Origin: Bacteroidales bacterium
GTDB taxonomy: Bacteria; Bacteroidota; Bacteroidia; Bacteroidales; GCA-2748055
Direction of reading: 5' to 3'
Assembly: GCA_029210585.1 (NCBI GenBank)
Contig: JARGFP010000005.1
Location: forward strand, 62,001 to 126,000
Length of the DNA stretch: 64,000 bases
The notes below the pieces were generated by a model. The model saw nothing but the letters and a program-made list of their open reading frames with translations. It was not told the origin of the DNA and did not search any database. Both the position numbers and the translations under genes were made by a program. Shown in pieces: positions 9,090-16,201 of this stretch (position 1 is the first letter of the stretch; each line of letters starts with the position of its first letter).

Positions 9090-9233
9090 TGCATCTGCAA
9101 TGATCACCGCATCTCCAGTGATCAGATCATTTTCAACGATCAGCGTATCTCCAGTGATCGGATCATTTTCAACGATCACCGCATCTTCAGTGATCAGATC
9201 ATCTGCAACGATCAGCGTATCTCCAGCAGTTCG
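9090..9233. repeat. Four tandem copies of a 36-bp repeat, first copy is the grx 3' end
   Basis: Units at 9090-9125, 9126-9161, 9162-9197 and 9198-9233 are about 80-95% alike and 36 bp (12 codons) long. The unit at 9198-9233 includes the last codons and stop of the glutaredoxin gene, so the array seems to have grown by duplication of that gene end. Read on the minus strand one base out of frame from grx, all units stay open and encode a 12-residue repeat of the type LITGDAVIVEND, ending in a stop near 9050. No start codon opens that frame. Each unit is rich in GATC. Confidence 0.85.
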
Positions 9234-9802
9234 TTGATCCGTTTCTTGTCAAATCCCACCACGACCTGCCCGTTGATATCGGTCTGTGGTACGCCCTGCT
9301 GTCCGCTTTTCCTGACCATCTCTTCTGCCCGGGATGGATCGGATGCTACATTTATTTCATTAAAATTAATGTTTTTCTCTTTGAAATATGTTTTAATGGT
9401 ATTGCACCAGGTGCATGTGGGTGTGGTATATACCGTTACCCTTTTTACCGGTTTACCATCTGTGCCTGTTGCCTGTGAAAACCCTGTGCCTGAAAGGGCG
9501 GAGACATACCAGGATTCTGCCTGGCAACCTCTGGTCACATTCCGGAGTTTTTGTCCGGAGAATTCAAGCAGGCTGGGTGCAGTGGTGATGCCATAGGCAG
9601 TATGAATGTCATTCACTTCATTCACATCTGCCAGGTATACAGGGATTCCAGCCTGTTTGCCTGCCCTGACAATCCGCTCACGGGCGCAATCGCTTTGTGC
9701 ACTTCCTGATTTATAGATAAGCAGGAACAGCTTTTCATTTTCCTGCAGTGCCTGTTTCAGCTGGTCAAAAGATTTCAGTATCATTCTGTTTTTTCTGGTC
9801 AT
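9212..9802 (-). CDS. Thioredoxin-like/glutaredoxin two-domain protein
   Basis: A 196-residue protein. Residues 1-105 look like a thioredoxin fold (FLLIYKSGSAQSDC, then ITTAPSLLEF with a cis-Pro-like AP), but the redox CxxC is reduced to a single Cys39. Residues 118-196 form a glutaredoxin domain with an intact CTWC active site (Cys130/Cys133), the cis-Pro motif GVPQT and a C-terminal INELLE helix. It is a predicted cytosolic thiol-disulfide oxidoreductase acting with glutathione or another low-molecular-weight thiol. The start may be Met7 (MILKSFDQ). The stop codon lies inside the first unit of a 36-bp tandem repeat. It is downstream of a Crp/Fnr gene and upstream of groES, which hints at stress regulation, but this is only context. 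Confidence 0.85.
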   Translation of the reverse strand: MTRKNRMILKSFDQLKQALQENEKLFLLIYKSGSAQSDCARERIVRAGKQAGIPVYLADVNEVNDIHTAYGITTAPSLLEFSGQKLRNVTRGCQAESWYVSALSGTGFSQATGTDGKPVKRVTVYTTPTCTWCNTIKTYFKEKNINFNEINVASDPSRAEEMVRKSGQQGVPQTDINGQVVVGFDKKRINELLEIR

Positions 9803-9922
9803 TGTTACGTTGATGTACCTCCATGGTAAGATTTACTTGTGACAACCTTTTCCCGGAATACAAGTTTTCACGGGAGGCAGGGAACCGGAGGCTCCCGAAA
9901 GTCCGGATTGATGTGAAGAAAG

Positions 9923-9976
9923 AAAAGGCTGCCGGAAAAACTATTCAACCATGAAAGAATTGTAAGGCAGCCTTTT
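9923..9976 (-). terminator. Probable terminator of the Crp/Fnr gene
   Basis: Inverted repeat AAAAGGCTGCC / GGCAGCCTTTT, an 11-bp perfect stem with a 32-base loop, ending in T residues on the minus strand. It lies between the crp stop (10170) and grx. Apart from this and the palindrome near 10077, the 367-base gap 9803-10169 shows nothing recognisable. Confidence 0.6.
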
Positions 9977-10076
9977 CCACCCCAAATCAAAATCAAAAAT
10001 CTTACAGTCAGATTTTATTTTTTCAATTTTTTTTCCAAACCTGTTGCAAAGTAAAGGCTGTTTCAGCAGTACCACA

Positions 10077-10090
10077 GTAACTTTTGTCAC
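10077..10090. promoter_or_regulatory. Possible Crp/Fnr-type operator
   Basis: GTAAC-N4-GTCAC, an imperfect palindrome (one mismatch) with FNR-like spacing, between the Crp/Fnr gene and grx. It could be a target of the adjacent regulator; this is inference from spacing only. Confidence 0.25.
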
Positions 10091-10169
10091 AGAACCCGAT
10101 TCTTTTGATTTGCTGCCGGGAATGTACGTGCCTTACCTTTGAAAAACCCGGTGAAATGTCATGGGGTGT

Positions 10170-10820
10170 TTACGGGAAATTGGATTCAATAAGAGGGGAA
10201 TAGTCCACCCTGTTGCGGCTCAGTCGGATCATTCCGTGACGTTCCATCTGTTTGAGCAGGCGGGAGATGACCTCTCTGGAAGTGCTGAGGGAAGAAGCAA
10301 TTTCCTGGTGGGAACCGCTGAATTCGGTATTTTTCGTATTCCGGTAGCGATCGATGAAGAACCTTTCCAGCCGTTCATCCATTTTCATAAAGGCCACGGC
10401 ATCGAGTGTGTTCAGCAGCTCATCAAAACGGTGCCGCATGGAAACCATCACGAACTCTTTCCATGTCTGGTATTTCGACATCCAGCTATCGAGTAGTTCC
10501 ACAGGCAGCGCGATTACGGTGGAATCTTCTTCAGCAACAGCGCGCACCCTGCTTTTTGCGCGATCGACACAACAGCTGAGGGAAACGGTACAGACTTCAG
10601 ATTTCTTCAGGTAATAGAGCAGTAATTCATTTCCGTCAAGGTCCATTCGTGTGACACGTATGATCCCCTCAAGAACAATAGGGAAGGACCGGATGTACTG
10701 GTCTTCCTCTATGAGTGCCGTACCTTCGGGAACTGATTTCAGTACGCCTTGTTCCGCGATCACATCACGCAGTTCTGACTCGAAGAATGGGAAACTCTTT
10801 TTTACGATTTCCTGGTTCAT
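10170..10820 (-). CDS. Crp/Fnr family transcriptional regulator
   Basis: A 216-residue regulator. An N-terminal cyclic-nucleotide-binding-like beta roll (about 15-125) contains PEGTALIEEDQYI and ELLLYYLKKSEVC. It is followed by a dimer helix (about 128-160) and a C-terminal winged helix with EFSGSHQEIASSLSTSREVISRLLKQMERHG, the Crp_helix motif. A Cys pair (SLSCCVD, about residues 96-97) lies in the sensory domain, but no N-terminal Fnr iron-sulfur cysteine cluster is present, so direct O2 sensing is not supported. An exact TACCTTTG box ends four bases before the ATG, implying a leaderless mRNA unless the true start is internal. grx and groES follow on the same strand behind a terminator. Confidence 0.92.
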   Translation of the reverse strand: MNQEIVKKSFPFFESELRDVIAEQGVLKSVPEGTALIEEDQYIRSFPIVLEGIIRVTRMDLDGNELLLYYLKKSEVCTVSLSCCVDRAKSRVRAVAEEDSTVIALPVELLDSWMSKYQTWKEFVMVSMRHRFDELLNTLDAVAFMKMDERLERFFIDRYRNTKNTEFSGSHQEIASSLSTSREVISRLLKQMERHGMIRLSRNRVDYSPLIESNFP

Positions 10821-10824
10821 GAGG

Positions 10825-10832
10825 CAAAGGTA
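10825..10832 (-). promoter_or_regulatory. Bacteroidota -7 promoter box for the Crp/Fnr gene
   Basis: TACCTTTG on the minus strand, exact consensus, only four bases from the start codon at 10820. Implies leaderless transcription. Confidence 0.5.
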
Positions 10833-10863
10833 GAAGTAAAAGACAACATTTGAAAACCTGCTG

Positions 10864-12162
10864 CTATTCGATTACTTTTCCGGTTGAAAGGTCAATCACC
10901 ACGTCATTATCTGCCGGTGGCAGGTCAGTATGCAGTTCCTTGATCAGGCGTCGCTTGGTGAGGATCATCAGTCGTCCCAGCAATCCCACACCTGAAACAT
11001 CAAGGTAGCGGTCCACGGCGGGTTCATCACCCTCGTAATGTGCGATAAATGCATCCCCGATCTGGCCCGACAGTTTCTGTGCATCTTCCTGCTTCAGCCA
11101 CATTGACATCATTACCTCTTCAGCGATCCCCGCGATCCCTGCATGCACATAGGCCCGGCTGTATTCCACGAAATTTTCAGGATACAAGGGAATGCTTTCT
11201 ATAAATTGTGATGCGATCTGCATCCTGTTGTCTGCTATTTTTACCTCCCTTAACGGACACGGATAGGTAACCAGTGAACCTGTTTCCACGTCCAGGATAA
11301 AATCACCATTGTTCCATTCTTTTTTGGTAATATCCTGGGCATGGTAGTGTCCTGTAAAAACAACGTTGATTCCCAGGGATGTGAATTGCTTCGACACCCG
11401 TTTGTGCTTGTCCACAACGTACTCGCCGAAAAAACGGTTCTGCTTTTGATAGTGTTCGATGATCCCATGGTGCATGAATGCGATCATGGTTTTGTTTTCC
11501 TGTGCAGCCATTTCTGCAACGCTTTCGACCCATTCAAGGGTCTCCTTTTTAAAAGCGCCATCCGTGATCGGATGATGCCCGGGCTCATTCTCAAGGTAAC
11601 GGCACGCATCCAGCCCCAGCACCCACAGTCCATCCACCGGTTCGACCACATAGCTGAGCGAATACCCGTCTTTATGCAGGGCCTCGCTGTACCCGAATTC
11701 ATGGTAGATTTCAAGGTATTGGAACGGGTTCACATTTTCCATGAGTATTTCCTGGTCGCCCTTGTAAGCATAGGAATGCCCGTTGTTGATATCATGATTA
11801 CCGGGAACGACATACACTTTCTTCCCCTTTACCTCCAGTTCACTGATCAGTGCGGCGAGCATTTCATGGGAAACTTTTGTGCCATCCTTTGTCATATCGC
11901 CCGGTATAAGAACGAATTCAGCATCTGAATTGCCGACCCTGACCAGCGCCTCGATCAGTAGTTCGCGACTTTCCTTCAGTAATTTCCGGTCGCCATCGAG
12001 ATACTCCTCGAATGCAGGTCCCTCTGTTCCAAGGGAGGGATCATAATAGTGCGGATCGGAGAATACCATGAAGTGGGCTGTCTGCCCTGACAGGGATATT
12101 GCGCCCTGGAAAAACAGTGCGCAAAGCGCAAGGGAAAGGATGATTGTTCGTCTCATTTTCAT
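10864..12162 (-). CDS. Secreted calcineurin-like metallophosphoesterase
   Basis: A protein of about 432 residues with all five metallophosphoesterase signature blocks: SDPHYYD (D-x-H), IPGDMTKDG (GD), VPGNHDIN (GNHD), AFMHHGI (H) and FTGHYHAQD (GHxH). These bind a dinuclear metal centre that hydrolyses phosphomonoesters, diesters or nucleotides. The start at 12162 (MKMRRTIILS) gives a classical signal peptide ending near SLSGQTA; the longer open frame upstream lacks homology-like sequence. No lipobox, so probably periplasmic. The C-terminal 130 residues are helical and uncharacterised. It is next to two glycoside-hydrolase lipoproteins and a symporter, suggesting extracellular scavenging. The substrate is unknown. 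Confidence 0.9.
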   Translation of the reverse strand: MKMRRTIILSLALCALFFQGAISLSGQTAHFMVFSDPHYYDPSLGTEGPAFEEYLDGDRKLLKESRELLIEALVRVGNSDAEFVLIPGDMTKDGTKVSHEMLAALISELEVKGKKVYVVPGNHDINNGHSYAYKGDQEILMENVNPFQYLEIYHEFGYSEALHKDGYSLSYVVEPVDGLWVLGLDACRYLENEPGHHPITDGAFKKETLEWVESVAEMAAQENKTMIAFMHHGIIEHYQKQNRFFGEYVVDKHKRVSKQFTSLGINVVFTGHYHAQDITKKEWNNGDFILDVETGSLVTYPCPLREVKIADNRMQIASQFIESIPLYPENFVEYSRAYVHAGIAGIAEEVMMSMWLKQEDAQKLSGQIGDAFIAHYEGDEPAVDRYLDVSGVGLLGRLMILTKRRLIKELHTDLPPADNDVVIDLSTGKVIE

Positions 12163-12378
12163 AATTTCGCGGTAGTTTGCAATTGTAATCAAAATTATAT
12201 AAAAGGTCAAATCTCTCTTTTTTCCATCGCATTTACAAGTGATCTGACAAATCGGGCCAAACCGGCACCATTCACTACATCCATGATCGAAGCTGACCGT
12301 CATGTGCATAACCTGGCGTGCAAGGATTTTCTCCATTGATAGTCCTGGGTTTTTCCGTTATTGCGTCCAACCATGGGT

Positions 12379-13839
12379 TCACAGTGTATCCAGTTCAGCA
12401 GTTGCATCATCCAGCACCAGCATCCAGTCCTGCCCGGTTCCGGAAGTGGGCGGTGTGAATTCCCGTATTCCCTCGTTGGCATATTCATCTGCCCCGCTGG
12501 AAGTGCCTTCCCGGGTATCATACCACCAGGCGTTGACCGGGTGGTCCAGTTTTTCCATATTCACCTTCACAGTCTGCCCAACGGAAAGATACACGAGCAT
12601 AAAGGTCTTATCATCCGCGATGGCGGCCCTGATATGCTCCCTGCCACCCGGTACAGGACCATATATGACGGACTGGTCGGGGATAAGCTTGTAAAAGGGG
12701 CGTGACTCAAAGAGTTTCCGCATGTGCCGCAGGTCGTCTGCCCCGGGTCTGTCCATTGCTTCCCGCCAGCTCATGGTACATGGAATTGCATACGGGGTTC
12801 CGGGCTCCCACATCTGCCAGATGGCATTGTTTCCATAGGTATATCCAAAGGATCCTGCCAGGAAATTCCAATATCCGTGCACCCTTACATCCGCGTCTGT
12901 GAACAACCCCTCCTTGTACACTGAAGGATCGCGCAGGACCCCGGTATGATCAATAGGACTAACGGTATCGGAGGCGCTTTCAGCTTTTGCAATATTCCAG
13001 TTGGTCCAGAAAGACACCCCGATATCTTCGTAAGCCGGTTCTCCTTCGGTAAACGGTTTCCGTGGGAACAACAGTGCATCATGTTCTGCGAACCTGTACA
13101 CATCGGAATAGTGCCGTGTATGTCCGCTTTGGTACATGTTGAAATCTAGCCAATCCTCGTTATGCAGGTACCAGGAAGAAGAGGTGGCGCCCCTCGGGTG
13201 GTAGGTGACCAGGTGTCTTTCACCATCCCCGGCTTCCAGTCCTGCAACCATGGACCGCCAGATCTCCAGTACCTCCATGTTGGCGATGTTACGGTCGCCT
13301 CCAAGGATCCATACGATCGGCTTGTCCCTGTAACGCTTGCCCAGGTATTCCCCATAGATCTGTGCATTTTCTTTATTGAAAACCACTGGTCCACTACCCG
13401 GGTGCTCGGAATGGATCTTATCACCCCATGTGGGCAGCATTCCGATGAACAGTCCAAGCGACTCAGCTTTGTCCACGATGAAATCCACATGTTCAAAGTA
13501 GGCTTCATTGGGTTGCGTGGGATCCAGGTCTATAAAAGGAACTTCACCATAGGCATTGGGTAAGCGGAGGCCATCCATCTCAGCCAGTACCACTGCCTGG
13601 ATTACAGAGATTCCCTTTTCTGCGCGGTTTTCCAGGTATTCTATCGCCTCTTCCCGGTCCAGCTTGTGGAACAACTCCCAGGCCGTATCGCCGATCCAGA
13701 GGAATGGGGTGCCGTCGGGGTAAGTAAGGTATTTATTGTTGCCAGATACGATAAGTGACCTGGAGGTATCCGCGTTGTTCTGACAGGCTGCGAGGAAAAA
13801 GGCAGCCATGCAAATGAAAAGTAAACGTTTTGCCATCAT
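12379..13839 (-). CDS. GH140-like (DUF4038) glycoside hydrolase lipoprotein
   Basis: A 486-residue lipoprotein (signal peptide with lipobox LAAC, Cys19) resembling the DUF4038/apiosidase family of (beta/alpha)8 hydrolases. Hallmarks are YPDGTPFLWIGDTAWEL near residue 40, the FIGMLPTWGDK strand, the PIVWILGGDRN strand (candidate acid/base Asp), GEPAYED, and the C-terminal GSFGYTYGNNAIWQM. A C-terminal beta domain matches the usual partner of DUF4038. GH140 founding members cleave apiose from pectic rhamnogalacturonan II; the substrate here is not demonstrable. It is divergent from the GH lipoprotein at 13952 with a 112-base shared promoter region. No SusC/SusD pair is present. Confidence 0.82.
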   Translation of the reverse strand: MMAKRLLFICMAAFFLAACQNNADTSRSLIVSGNNKYLTYPDGTPFLWIGDTAWELFHKLDREEAIEYLENRAEKGISVIQAVVLAEMDGLRLPNAYGEVPFIDLDPTQPNEAYFEHVDFIVDKAESLGLFIGMLPTWGDKIHSEHPGSGPVVFNKENAQIYGEYLGKRYRDKPIVWILGGDRNIANMEVLEIWRSMVAGLEAGDGERHLVTYHPRGATSSSWYLHNEDWLDFNMYQSGHTRHYSDVYRFAEHDALLFPRKPFTEGEPAYEDIGVSFWTNWNIAKAESASDTVSPIDHTGVLRDPSVYKEGLFTDADVRVHGYWNFLAGSFGYTYGNNAIWQMWEPGTPYAIPCTMSWREAMDRPGADDLRHMRKLFESRPFYKLIPDQSVIYGPVPGGREHIRAAIADDKTFMLVYLSVGQTVKVNMEKLDHPVNAWWYDTREGTSSGADEYANEGIREFTPPTSGTGQDWMLVLDDATAELDTL

Positions 13840-13951
13840 TGGTTCAGTTAATGATGATATAAAATTACGAAAGTTTTTGATGCTTTACAGAAATACAGCC
13901 ATCCTCGTAACTTTTTATAAATTTACATTTCAGCTAACTAAACCACACGCT

Positions 13952-16198
13952 ATGGTATTTTCCAGATTGACCATTTTCTTTGTACTATTCTTTTCGGGTA
14001 TATCCTGTACCAATGATCCGTCCCCGTGGGCATTCAGCTATCCCGGCGATGCATTTACCGACAGTGCGTTGCTCGACCTGAGGTACCTGAATGAAGATTA
14101 TGCCGGGCAACATGGTTTCATCGGGCTTTCTGAAGACGGAGAATCATTTCTTCGCGAGGATGGCGAACCTATTCGTTTCTGGCCGGTAAACGGGGGGTCA
14201 GCCACGAGGAGCATGGACAATGAGGAGCTTGCCTGGCATGCGCGGTTCCTGGCCAAGCAGGGCGTGAATATGAACAGGTGGCACGGCTCCATCAACCCGG
14301 CGGGCAAAGGAACCAGGCTTTTTGAGATTGACACAGCCGAAGCGGTGTTCATCTGGCGTTTTGTGGCAGCGATGAAGCGCGAGGGAATCTATACCACTAT
14401 TTCACCCTTCTGGGCGCACAACGGTCATATGGGCGGATGGGTTCCTGAAGCATGGGGCATTGAGGGGTATTCCGGCAAAGATGACCTCTGGGAGGTAATG
14501 TATTTCAACGACCGTCTGAAAGAGGCCTATAAACAATGGGTGAAATACCTGTATACGGAGGAGAATCCATACACAGGAGTGCCTTTGAGGGATGAGCCAG
14601 CCGTTGCACTGGTGCAGATCAAGAACGAGGATGGGGTGTTTTTCTGGACCATGCAGGGGATCAGACCGGAGTTGGAACGACTGGTGGGAAGATTATTTGC
14701 AGAATGGACCGTGGAGAAATACGGTTCACTGGCTGCGGCCTACCAGGCCTGGGAAGGCGAAAAACTGGTAAAGGATGATCCTGTTACCGGGATCCTCGGC
14801 ATTTATCCCACTTGGGAAATGGTGCAGGAGGTTGCAGGGGGAAAAGCAGCACGGCTCGCTGATCAGACGGAATTTTACGCGCATCGCCAGCGGGGTTTTT
14901 ATAATGAAATCCATGATTTCTACAGGTATGAGCTGGGATGCAGACAACTGATCAATCCCAACAACTGGAAGACAGCCAGTCCCGAAAAACTGAACGACCT
15001 GGAGCGCTATACTTACCTGGATTGCGAGGTTCCGGCAGTAAACAGGTACTACGATCCGGGTCATTACGGGGAAAACAATGGCTGGCGCATCGATCCGGGT
15101 CATTTTTACCAGGGCATCTCCTGCCTGAAGCAACCGCTCCGGCTACCGGTGAATGTCAAGCAGACGGCCGGTGCACCATTTTTGGTCACAGAAAGTGGCT
15201 GGAACCTTCCACATATTTACCAGAGCGAGGCTCCTTCGCTGATCGGGGCCTACCAGTCGCTCACGGGGGTGGATGGTTTTTACTGGTTCTCGATCTCCTC
15301 GAGGGATTACATGGAATTCCCTTATTTTGAATTTACGAAAGACACTGCGGGGATGTATGCCATGAACCGCTGGACCTATTCAACACCGGGCGGGATTGCG
15401 CAATTCCCGGCATATGCATTGATGTACAGGAATGGATATATCCGCCAGGGTGAGGTCATGGTCCACGAGGTACGAAACCTGGAAAGCCTGTGGCGACGGG
15501 AATCCCCGCTGATAAGCGAGGAAAGCAGTTTCGATCCCAACCGGGACCAGCTGGACGGCATAGATCCCATGGATGTGCATTCTGAGCTCAATCCCTATGC
15601 CTTTCTTACAGGCCCGGTAAAAGCCACTTATGGAGGAGATCCCGCGGAAACCTATATCACCGATCAGCTTCCTGAACTGGTTGATATGGAGTCCGGAACG
15701 GTGGAAAGTGTCACCGGGGAGCTGTTCCTGGACCACAGGCACGGGATCTTCCGGTTTGAGAGTGAAAAGGCTGCCGGACTTGCAGGTTTCCTGGGAACAA
15801 AGGGAAATTTTAGCATGGAGGATCTGTCTGTCAGGACCAGCAACCACTACATCTCCATTGGGGTGGTGTCCATGGACCAGCTTCCCCTGGATGAAAGCAG
15901 CAGGATCCTGGTGCAGACAGGCACCACTTACCGGCCTTTGGGCTGGGAACAGGAGGAGGCACAATATGTCAGGGGAAATGACACGTTACAAGGGTACACG
16001 ATACTGAATACAGGAAAGATGCCGTGGATGGCGCAGCCGACGAGGGTTGAAATTACTCTGCGTAACCGGAATATAAACAGGGCAGTACTGCTGGACCTGG
16101 CAGGCTACCCGGTAAGGGAACTGGATGTAAAGCGCCGGGGCGATGCCTTGCTGGTGGATCTGCCCCCGGAGAGCCTGTACGTGATGCTCATGAAATAG
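13952..16198 (+). CDS. Putative clan GH-A glycoside hydrolase lipoprotein
   Basis: About 748 residues from the ATG at 13952, which gives a lipoprotein signal peptide (FFSGISC, Cys19); 48 upstream codons of the open frame look non-coding. The N-terminal part reads like a clan GH-A (beta/alpha)8 barrel: DGEPIRFWPVNGG, then NMNRWHGS, a catalytic-acid-like VQIKNEDGVFFW (Glu near 226) and a nucleophile-like LVTESGWNLPHIY (Glu near 413). The C-terminal third is beta-rich and ends in a PESLYVMLMK strand. I cannot assign a GH family number; GH5-, GH39- or GH42-related are possible. It ends 3 bases from the convergent symporter. Predicted surface or periplasmic glycan degradation. Confidence 0.72.
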   Translation: MVFSRLTIFFVLFFSGISCTNDPSPWAFSYPGDAFTDSALLDLRYLNEDYAGQHGFIGLSEDGESFLREDGEPIRFWPVNGGSATRSMDNEELAWHARFLAKQGVNMNRWHGSINPAGKGTRLFEIDTAEAVFIWRFVAAMKREGIYTTISPFWAHNGHMGGWVPEAWGIEGYSGKDDLWEVMYFNDRLKEAYKQWVKYLYTEENPYTGVPLRDEPAVALVQIKNEDGVFFWTMQGIRPELERLVGRLFAEWTVEKYGSLAAAYQAWEGEKLVKDDPVTGILGIYPTWEMVQEVAGGKAARLADQTEFYAHRQRGFYNEIHDFYRYELGCRQLINPNNWKTASPEKLNDLERYTYLDCEVPAVNRYYDPGHYGENNGWRIDPGHFYQGISCLKQPLRLPVNVKQTAGAPFLVTESGWNLPHIYQSEAPSLIGAYQSLTGVDGFYWFSISSRDYMEFPYFEFTKDTAGMYAMNRWTYSTPGGIAQFPAYALMYRNGYIRQGEVMVHEVRNLESLWRRESPLISEESSFDPNRDQLDGIDPMDVHSELNPYAFLTGPVKATYGGDPAETYITDQLPELVDMESGTVESVTGELFLDHRHGIFRFESEKAAGLAGFLGTKGNFSMEDLSVRTSNHYISIGVVSMDQLPLDESSRILVQTGTTYRPLGWEQEEAQYVRGNDTLQGYTILNTGKMPWMAQPTRVEITLRNRNINRAVLLDLAGYPVRELDVKRRGDALLVDLPPESLYVMLMK

Positions 16199-16201
16199 AA
16201 G

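Noticed and set aside
9040-9211. Repeat-encoded 12-residue reading frame as an independent protein
   Set aside because: No start codon opens it and a stop precedes it in grx; no slippery heptamer was found, so I report it only as a repeat.
9090-9233. CRISPR array
   Set aside because: Units are directly contiguous with no spacers, and no cas genes are nearby.
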